A DNA stretch of 64,000 nucleotides from Atrina japonica (lineage: Eukaryota; Mollusca; Bivalvia; Pterioida; Pinnidae): the NCBI GenBank assembly GCA_030159075.1, contig BROG01000991.1:53501-117500 (forward strand), given 5' to 3'. Positions 55,600-64,000 of this stretch are shown in pieces (the first letter of the stretch is position 1; every line of letters starts with the position of its first letter). Position numbers and translations under genes: made by a program. The notes beneath the pieces were generated by a model that had not been told where the DNA came from, made no database searches, and was given only the letters and a program-made list of their open reading frames with translations.

Positions 55600-56075
55600 T
55601 TAAAACAACCCTAATACCAAAGTTTAAATATATTGGATGTCCAGGATATAGGTACAAATCTGGTGAAAAAATGGACAAACACGGGCCGGTCACACCCGCA
55701 GAGAATCCACAGTCATTAAAAAATAAAATACGTGAGAAATGAATCCTCGTTACAATTGGTAAAGCCGTCTCAACAACAGCCGTTGAACAGGTGACTCAAC
55801 ATTTCACTTGCAAAGAAGACTATTATACCGACCATGAAATTTGCGGAACTCTGCCATCAAACGTGGTTTTCGATATTCCTGTGTCAATAATTTGTCAGTG
55901 AGTAGTTTACATCTGTATATGAAATGTCCATATGTTGAACACGCCCTGGTATATTGGATCGTTTTTGGAATATAAACTCAATATGTGGGTGATTGTGGGA
56001 TATTACTTTTTAAATGTGGAAAATTTACGATGGGAAAGCCAAAATCGTCGAGTTTATCGTAAAGCTTAGTTGGTA
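55600..56075 (-). mobile_element. Naiad fragment: end of RT and tail
   Basis: SPAYGVYISQMIRYARAC-type sequence is recognisable with decay. AGTGAAATGTTGAGTCACCT leads to GGCTGTTGTTGA (the conserved TGA) and then FTNCNE. The tail lacks the GGTGGGATCAGG block. Several frameshifts. Confidence 0.8.
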
Positions 56076-57115
56076 AGGAGTGACTTTTCCATAACCTCCA
56101 TTCCCGCTCAGAATTTATTATATCATATCGATTCATTAGGTATTAGACCTGTTATCGAGAAGACAGTTTTATATGATGAATAAATTATTATAGATATAAC
56201 AATACCTGCGTCGATATATTTTTAATTTGATTACGCACATTTCAGTCAGCATTCAAACTTTCATACCATGCTAGGAAATGCCTCCATTGAGATATCGAAT
56301 CAGTAGGAAATATTTAATGGCACTTGGCCAAACGAATCTCGTGGAATTATAAAGAGGTATGCAGTCCTTTAATTCATCGGCAAAGGTTTTCAAGAAGTAC
56401 TCATACCACGTGTTAAACGCCATACCTCTATTCCAATGTCATTTCTAAAAGTAAGTTATAAATGGATTTTTTGTTTTATGTTATAAAAATATACAATACT
56501 AATGAATGAAAATATGATACTTAGATACAAAACTATAAATCGTTAGGATATTCAGGAGACAATACACACTAAACTGCTGAGCACTAAACAAAAACTGACT
56601 TGGTACACGTGGTCCAATTGTAACGAACATTTGAATATAGGTTTGGAATTTTTATGTGTTGTCTTGTAATTAATATAAAAGTCCAAAAAAGGCAAGCTGA
56701 ACTTGCCTCCGGTGATATAGTTTTATGTATATCGTTTACGATAATTCCAAAAGAAACTTTAAAAAATGGCCTACACAATTTGACATGGATAAAATAACAT
56801 TTCACAAATAATATCATTTAAGCGAAATTAACATGATATTACATTTTAAATCTGTTCATGAGTTATTCAGTTGCATATTAAAATATTTTGATGTTTGAAA
56901 CTAGTACAGTATTTCAAACATTTTACTTATAAAGCAGAGTCCTTGTGAAAACTAAGAATATTGTTTACATGCGGTGTTTGGTTTTATGTGGCTTAATGTG
57001 TATGTAGAGAAATAAACTGCATCCCTGAGCATTTTAGGAACTGCATGGTGATGAAATACACTTGTGTATGGTGATGAATGTTAGAGTTCATCTGACGAAG
57101 ATTTCAGAAATACTA
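56076..57115. other. Intergenic, no gene seen
   Basis: Nothing recognised. Confidence 0.45.
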
Positions 57116-57119
57116 AAAT

Positions 57120-57308
57120 ATTTCATCTGGATATGACTGTGGACTCGCAGTGGGTGTGACTTGTCATTAAAGGATGCTTACTTCTCCATGGCACCTGATC
57201 CAACTTATGAATTCCAAGCGATCAGTGTTTGTCCAATATTCACCGAATTTGTATTTTTTATCCTAGAGATCCTGGAGATTTATACTTTGATATGTGATTT
57301 TTATATCT
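57120..57308 (+). mobile_element. Naiad 3' tail (5'-truncated insertion)
   Basis: GACTGTGGACTCGCAGTGGG, GGATGCTTACTTCTCCATGG, CACCTGATCCAAC and TTTATACTTTGATATGTGAT. Diverged. Confidence 0.75.
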
Positions 57309-57514
57309 TTATAGAGAAATCATACATTTAACCCAATATGTTTATGTGAATGGTGAACAAACAATAATGTGATCTCTTTCAGTAAAATACAGAAGTTTAT
57401 AGCAACAAAATTAAAAAAAAATTAGCTTGAATATTGAGTTTTGATGACGGTAGGCACATATATCAAACAATTTATACAGAGGTTTAACATTCATTGTATC
57501 AAAGAACAATCATT

Positions 57515-57655
57515 GTATCAAAAACACAGATACCAAAGTATAAGTGTTCAGGACTTATTGACAAACAATGACCTTTGGAAATCAACAGGTGGGATCAGGT
57601 GCCATGGTTGAGTAAGTATCACCCACCGTGAGTACACAGTCAACTTCAAATGAAA
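57515..57655 (-). mobile_element. Naiad 3' tail (5'-truncated insertion)
   Basis: CAGATACCAAAGTATAAGTG, GGTGGGATCAGGTGCCATGG and CACCGTGAGTACACAGTCAA. It faces the tail at 57120-57308 only about 200 bp away, in the opposite orientation. Confidence 0.75.
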
Positions 57656-57734
57656 TGTGAGAGGAAAAAAAGTGTACGTGTATTACAGTAAATACTATTG
57701 AAAGCTCTTTGGTGCTAAACTAATGAATATCACC

Positions 57735-58015
57735 AAGATGCATGATATATATTCAGATATGTCTCAAATACATATATCATCAACATAATAACAGAGATAT
57801 ATTGTTAAAAACAAACGGATCAAAAGAGAAAGTAATATCATACAAAAACAAATGAAAAATTAAAAATGCATAGCCAAATCTGTCAAATACTAATCGCTGA
57901 AAAATACAGCTATCTTAACTTTTGAAGAATTAAGAATTTAAATGGTGCTATCAGTGCGAAATATTACTGTAGTATAATATTATGAGCTGATATCGAGATA
58001 CCAGGTACTAGGTGG
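57735..58015 (-). mobile_element. Hammerhead element remnant without the ribozyme
   Basis: AGAGAAAGTAATATCATACA, AGCCAAATCTGTCAAATACT and GGTGCTATCAGTGCGAAATA match the body of the hammerhead element. The ribozyme end is decayed beyond recognition. The 3' part on the + strand (GAGATACCAGGTACT) is shared with the copy at 58810-59095. Confidence 0.55.
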
Positions 58016-58414
58016 TAAACACAATTAATTGTACATTCCACATGGATGATTGATACAACGGAAGTAATGTCAATTTCAAATCGTATCAGATGATTTAATT
58101 GCGACTTTGATCAGTTTTACCGTATGGTTGATTAAATTATTTATATCATATTTCACGATCATTTGTAAATCTCCATCACTATATCTAATTCTTCTTTTCG
58201 TTTAGTAATCGTTCTTTCTGGTCATACAATTCAAAGTCCGATTTCAGAAGAACACCTGCAAACAATGCAAATCTATCCATCTCTCTTAATTCAACCAACT
58301 CTTGTATACACACATGTTCATGCTTTTGAGAATGACCTTTGATTTTGTAATATAAACACTTTTAAAACGTGCACTAGGTACTGATATCTTAAGTTTGATA
58401 AGGTATCCCCTATG

Positions 58415-58587
<173 letters not shown>

Positions 58588-58851
58588 AGGGTTATCAAAT
58601 CAGTCCATTTCCATTAAATGGTTAACCGAATGCTTTTACGATCGATTATTCGGTTACTCGGTCACTTTTGTAAGATTGCAGTTGTAGTCCAAGATATTAT
58701 TCAAAGTGGGAGGAGGAAGGAGATTATTTGATATTTATTTGGCAGAGGAGGTATATTATTATATCCGGAAAAACATTTAACCTGACAAAGCTTTGAGGGT
58801 CATCATTAAGTATACCAAAGTTATAGTTTTACAAATGACGCCAAAACAAAT

Positions 58852-58895
58852 GCTCAATACGATCGTTTCTGTCAATAAGACTTCATCATTTGAGC
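58852..58895 (-). ncRNA. Decayed hammerhead ribozyme copy
   Basis: Minus strand: GCTCAA, ATGATGA (core C to A), AGTC-TTATT-GACA, GAAA, CGATCGTA, TTGAGC. Stem I has six perfect pairs, but the first core base is changed. The element spans about 58810-59095. Confidence 0.65.
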
Positions 58896-59099
58896 TCGAA
58901 TTTGATATAAATGTATATTTCTGAAATAAAAAAGGTAGCAAACAAGGTAAAACAATTAATCGAAACGTGCTGCTTAATCCGTCTAAGAGTACCAATTGAA
59001 AAAATGAATTAGCTTTTGCAAACTTTGGAGTTTGAATGATGGTGTCCGAACGATATTTAACTGACATCGAGATACCAGGTACTTGCTTTATGTATATAC

Positions 59100-59375
59100 C
59101 GTTTCTTAACATGTTTTACTTTAACTAACCCTACAATTATGCAGTTATTCACCTGTGTGATTTTGGTTTTGATATCGACACTACTATACCTATGTAGCGT
59201 GTAACATCTCATTTATTTTGGTCGTGTGTGGGTATGTTTTTGTATGATTGTGTATGTGTGTTGCATCTTCCGAATTCAGGGACAGGTCGTCCCGAAAACC
59301 TGAAATTATAGTTGTCCGTGTACGTCATTAGTCCTGTTAGTGCTCTCTCTGTCTCTTTCTGTCTCTCTATCTCTT

Positions 59376-59429
<54 letters not shown>

Positions 59430-60168
59430 GGAGATATATATATATATTTGCATGTGTGTATAGGAGAGAGAGAGTTTATAGTCTCATCTGTTTTTCGAAT
59501 TAAAAAAGTCGATCCCTATGTTTATTTGTTTAAACAAACACGTTGCTGTTGACCAAAACTTTAAACAATGTGGAAACTATGTATTTGAAAATGATGATGT
59601 TTACATTGATGAGTTTCAGGCCAGACAAGTTTGATTTTTTCTATGGCATTTTAATGTTTTATCGCTGTGTCAATACCGCATTTTCCTTCCATTGGTCTTT
59701 TGAAATTCATGTTCGATTTAGTTTGATTAATTACATAGATAGTATCGTGCATCCTTTCTCCTGGAAATTTATGTGGGGGGTATCATTTATTAATCAACAG
59801 TTGTTGAGACATTTATCTCATCTATTAACTTTTCAATTTTAATCTCGTTTGTAATTAATTTCTTTGTATTGCAAATTCAAATTATAAACGAGAATGAAAA
59901 CCAAATTATAACATTAAAGCAGGTTCCTGATTTATCGGTTTGAAACATCAATTAAAACTGTTAATTATGTAAGTGTATTAAATCAAATATTAAATTCAGA
60001 AATGAAGACACGTTTTATAAATTTGTGAAGTAATATTTTTTTTTATGAAAACATGCTAATGCCATATACACAATGCATTTTTATATACATATGTTTTAAG
60101 GAAATGATTAATTAAGATGTCATGGTTACGGTAACATGTTCCATAAATCTGAAATTACTTCCTGAAGA
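59100..60168. other. Intergenic with (CT)n tract
   Basis: A CT tract lies at 59360-59426. No gene recognised. Confidence 0.5.
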
Positions 60169-60169
60169 T

Positions 60170-60692
60170 GACATGTGTCATCACATTGCTGTAGGATTTT
60201 TTTTTCCAAATCACAGCATTATGTCCATTTTGATTATTTACAGGTCTTTTTGATGATTTACAGGTCTTCCAAGGTAAATTGGCTCATGTTTACAAACACA
60301 ACGAGTCTAAATCAAATCCTAACAGGTGTGACAAGCTACTTGTCATCACAAAAGTAATAGAGATTCAGTAATGCACAGAGTCCGTGCAGCAAAATATGTT
60401 TTACCTGGACAACCTTTGTTTGGAAAGTTGACCCTTTGTTTTAGTTTCTGACTGTGCCACTTTACCTTGGTAGACCTATACAATTGAATATCAGTCAATC
60501 TTATGTCTCAAAAATACGTTCTTTAAAATGATATACCATTTTTCGATTTGTTCTGTTTTAGTCAGTTTCAAAGCAAAACGTTGGACAACGTCACTTCCGG
60601 TTAAGCATTTTATCGTATATATGACCCGGGAAATGGACATAATGCTGTGATTTGGAAAAAAAAATCCTACAACAATATGATGCCACATGTCA
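60170..60692. mobile_element. Element with 62-bp inverted ends
   Basis: The left arm GACATGTGTCATCACATTGC, TGTAGGATTTTTTTTTCCAA, ATCACAGCATTATGTCCATT is matched by the complement of the right arm at 60631-60692. The interior of about 400 bp has no credible gene. Confidence 0.78.
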
Positions 60693-60714
60693 TATCTACA
60701 AGAGAGATAATTTA

Positions 60715-60870
60715 TCTAAACTTAATTCCTTACAGATAAACCGAAACAGGATATCATGACCGGAAAGGACCTTGCCCGACTTCCAGTTGCACAGAACTAC
60801 TCCGACAAAACTGAACGGAATCGAACAACTCGAAAATGTCTATTGCAATGCAATATGAAATATGATTGAT
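60715..60870. repeat. Dispersed repeat shared with 29285-29700
   Basis: See the partner entry. A (CAAA)n/(CATA)n tract follows at 60883-60975. Confidence 0.5.
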
Positions 60871-60882
60871 GATACATGATTC

Positions 60883-60975
60883 AAAACAAACAAACAAACA
60901 AACAAACATACATACATACATACATACATACATACATACATACATACATACATACATACATACACATACATATTA
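60883..60975. repeat. (CAAA)n then (CATA)n microsatellite
   Basis: Tetranucleotide repeats, about 90 bp. Confidence 0.97.
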
Positions 60976-61434
60976 CATACACACATATTAAACTTTTCTT
61001 TTACAACTCGTGTATTAAATTATTCTATTATCTGTCGTATGAACATGAATTCATGTTCATTTTCTGCAATTAATTGAACATTGACTTATGATCGATCCAA
61101 ACGAGTATCTAGTCAAAATTAAGTTTGCAATTTCAATATCAAGGTTAGTTTTTCAGTTGATTCAATTACATTTTGCCTATAAATTGTAAAGCATAGCACA
61201 CAGTGCTCTGATATCTTTATAGAAAATCGTATTAGCTTGTTTTTGATAAATGGTGTTTAAAAGTAATAAATTAGATAATATTCTTTAAATTGCCTGTTCT
61301 ATTTTGATAAGCCCCGAACAGCTGATTGAAATAATGTCGATATCATGTTTTATTTCATTCTGATGGTAACTGTACTTGATCATCCATTCTAATTGTAAAG
61401 ATAATTTTTTGAAGCTGAGATTAGAAAGATACAT

Positions 61435-61478
61435 GCTCAAGACGATTGTTTCTGTCAATAAGACTTCACCAGTTGAGC
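61435..61478 (-). ncRNA. Hammerhead ribozyme copy with one core change
   Basis: Minus strand: GCTCAA, CTGGTGA (A to G in the core), AGTC-TTATT-GACA, GAAA, CAATCGTC, TTGAGC. Stem I is perfect over six pairs and the cleavage triplet is GUC. The single core change should greatly reduce activity. The element runs to about 61615. Confidence 0.68.
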
Positions 61479-61796
61479 GCGAATTTAAAGTCCAAAAGAG
61501 AAAAAAGGTATCATTCCAGGCAAATTCTAAACTTGAATGTATAACCATATTCTTTTAAGAGTAACGGCTGTAAAAGATGATTATCTTAGGAATTTAGAAT
61601 TTAAAGAGATATGCAAGGAACATACTTAAAAAAACAATTACATACGGGTTATCAATTTAACGTTGTTAATTAAATATTTTTTTTAATTACTTTGTGTTAT
61701 TTCTATATGATGCTAAAATAACAGGTATTGCGTTTTATGAAATATTCTTTAAACAGAAATCTTAAAAGGAAATACAATGGATAAGCGATCTTTATT

Positions 61797-61998
61797 TAGC
61801 CCATCGACCCCTCGCATTTAAACTCAGCCATTTGAATGAATGGAAATGTTCACTGGCAGAATTCAGGAGTTTTTGATTTAGCATCTAAATTTTGCAATAA
61901 TTTCATATGCATTATGAACGTGCTCATATCTGATTTATGACCATAATTTTTATTGATTTGGGAGAGTCTATTTTGTAACCATAGGGGTAGATGATCTT
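61797..61998. mobile_element. MITE of about 200 bp, copy 3
   Basis: GAATGGAAATGTTCACTGGC, AGAATTCAGGAGTTTTTGAT, TTTATTGATTTGGGAGAGTC and ACCATAGGGGTAGATGATCT line up with the copies at 5243 and 46865. Confidence 0.65.
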
Positions 61999-61999
61999 A

Positions 62000-62394
62000 G
62001 CGGAATGCAAATGCTGGATGCATTGTTGGATTCTAGGATGTCTGTAGTTTCTATGTGGGTCAGTATAGATGAAGGACATAATTTACCAGATATTGGATGC
62101 GAACATCGATTTTCGGTTAATCTCAAAAGTATTTTAAAAATATATATTACACACTCAGTTCGTTTCTTGTAATGTATGAGTCGACCTTATCTTATGATGA
62201 TCTTATTGTGTGTGGATTTTGATAAAATAAGAAAAAACATCGATACACCTTATTTTTATATCTTAATATATTGATAACGAACATTTCCAAGACGGACAGA
62301 TGCATGTATCATGGTAAAATGGACATGTTGCCATTAGAGTACTACTGTAGTAGCAAAGTCTAATGAAAGAGTTTACTCGGCTACAAAAAATACA
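62000..62394. other. Intergenic, no gene seen
   Basis: Nothing recognised. Confidence 0.45.
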
Positions 62395-62570
62395 GTTTAC
62401 AATTACCAACAAAATAAAATCTAAGATACCAAACTTTAAATCTTCAGGATGTCCATGATACATTATAAAAATATGGTGATATTGAACAAACACAGACCTC
62501 TGGAAATTGATGGGTGGGATCAGGTACCGTGGAGGAGTAAGCATCTCCTGTTTACCGGTTTACTGCAGTA
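62395..62570 (-). mobile_element. Naiad 3' tail (5'-truncated insertion)
   Basis: AAGATACCAAACTTTAAATC, GGGTGGGATCAGGTACCGTG, GAGGAGTAAGCATCTCCTGT. The minus-strand frame MLTPPRYLIPPINFQRSVFV matches the tail frame of the long copies. Confidence 0.8.
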
Positions 62571-63404
62571 GAATTGTCAAATTAAAATTTTTGTCTTATA
62601 TCTTCAAAACAATATTTAATTCCAATCATAAGAAACTAAATATTTAATAGTCAGGGCAATGATTTTTAAGAAATTTTCGGGATACATAGATCTTGTATTA
62701 GTGATCATATTTGCAATTTATACTTTTAATTTATATAGCTAGCTATTATAGTTTTGAAGATAACAACCAAAATCTATGAAAATTTTATAGCTCAAAGTCA
62801 GTATATTACATTCTTCCGAAATTTTTAACACAAATAGATCTTGTCCTGCTGATCTTCTTTTGGCCAGTTAGTTTTGACGCATTTTATTTCAATCTAGAAA
62901 AATAGCGAGAAATATCCGAAAATCATTAAGAATCAACATTTCAGTGGCAATAACTCAAAATCAGGTCATCAGACTCATTCGGAATTTTACGTGTAGATAA
63001 ATTTTATCCTGTGAATATTTCTGGCTAATTAGATTTGACGCGCTTTGTTTCGTTTTTTAGCTATTTGCCAAAAACTGCAGTTTTCCCTATGTTCTATATA
63101 TAACTATTGCGACCATGTTGGATGGTCGACAAGCTTACCGGATACAATTTTGTTTCTAGATACCCAAAGGATGTATGTGGTCAAGTTTGTTTCCATATGG
63201 CCTGGTGGTTTCAGAGGAGAATATTTTTTATAAAACGTTAACGCGGGACGAACAACGGACGCCAAGTGATTGCAATAGCTCACCTGATCCTTGGCACTCC
63301 TCTCATAACTTCTTGATATGTACAGTCCTAATTATGACAAAGACATTGCGATGTCAATTTAGCACGGGGAATTGCCTACCAAAAATTAGTATTGATTGCT
63401 TGGT
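62571..63404. other. Intergenic, no gene seen
   Basis: Repeated motifs of the type TTTTGGCCAGTTAGTTTTGACGC and CTGGCTAATTAGATTTGACGC (62860 and 63023) suggest a degenerate direct repeat of about 165 bp. Confidence 0.4.
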
Positions 63405-63590
63405 ATTAAAATATAAAACATCTCAGATACCAAAGTATAAATTTTTAGGACGTCCAGGATATAGATACAAATCTGAAACACGGACTTCTGGAAACCAAGA
63501 GGCTGAATCAGGTGCCATAGAGGAGTAAGCATTCCCTGTCGACCGGTCACATCCGCCGTGAGTCCACAGTCAAGTCCAAATGAAATCGAG
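63405..63590 (-). mobile_element. Naiad 3' tail (5'-truncated insertion)
   Basis: CTCAGATACCAAAGTATAAA, GGTGCCATAGAGGAGTAAGC and CCCTGTCGACCGGTCACATC, CGTGAGTCCACAGTCAAGTC. Close to the tail of the long copy. Confidence 0.85.
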
Positions 63591-64000
63591 TTTTGAGTGC
63601 TATATTTAATTATTAATAAACTTTCTTAACTTAGAAGAAGTCTAGATGATATAATGAAAGAAATGATGACGATTTTCCTATTTCCGAAGTGGGACGCGCA
63701 TAGAGTTATTATTAGTTAACACGACCGCGTATTATCTTAAACGATTTCAAAGCAGCTAAATACATCTTATAGAACATCTATGATTCTCGGTTACCATCCA
63801 TTAGCTGAAGTTCCGTTGTTTCGAACTATCACATTAATAATTTGTTTTTAGAGTTAATTCCTATACATTGTACACGCAATGTTAAGCATTAAATTGCGTC
63901 GTGTTAAACCCACACTTTGTCCTCTTTCTCGGAATGACTGAAATAAAGTTTGACGTGAAGTAATCAAATGAAGCTCTATAAGAAACTAAATCATACAATA
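63591..64000. other. Window end, no gene seen
   Basis: Nothing recognised. Confidence 0.45.

Overview
This window looks like AT-rich nuclear DNA of a bivalve or closely related mollusc. The evidence is spliced metazoan genes with long introns, a U2 snRNA gene of the invertebrate type, a vasopressin/oxytocin (conopressin)-like receptor, tRNA-derived SINEs including one with the core shared by MetaSINEs, Penelope-like elements of the Naiad type, and small elements carrying hammerhead ribozymes. Species assignment is inference.

Host genes are sparse. At the left edge is the last coding exon (2340-2495, + strand) of a type I TGF-beta/BMP family receptor serine/threonine kinase; positions 1-2339 are its intron and hold two minisatellites. 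A U2 snRNA gene or close copy lies at 21670-21862 (+). A class A peptide GPCR on the minus strand is encoded by two exons, 43891-42892 and 32196-31943, joined across an intron of about 10.7 kb. The predicted 417-aa protein has all seven helices, and the splice phases match.

Almost everything else is repeats. (1) Naiad-type Penelope-like retroelements: one long decayed copy (14930-17700, -), two partial copies (36060-36868, + ; 40235-41204, -) and about ten 3' tails in both orientations. Domain order is GIY-YIG endonuclease remnant, CxC motif, reverse transcriptase. The frame appears to continue past a conserved in-frame TGA into a Cys-rich tail, as expected if this is a selenoprotein-encoding Naiad. 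(2) A family of short elements with hammerhead ribozyme motifs. One copy (41822-42046, +) keeps the conserved catalytic core and sits inside a MITE with a candidate target duplication. (3) Many palindromic MITEs, including a TTAA family of about 350 bp, a family of about 90 bp, foldbacks rich in CRE-like TGACGTCA sites, and a pogo-like element inside a TA microsatellite. (4) tRNA-derived SINEs, a LINE reverse transcriptase relic (19472-20410, -), 44-, 61-, 36-, 60- and 43-bp tandem repeats, and many (AT)n, (GA)n and (AC)n tracts.

Between these features I see no further convincing protein-coding exons. Most short open frames fall in repeats or low-complexity DNA.
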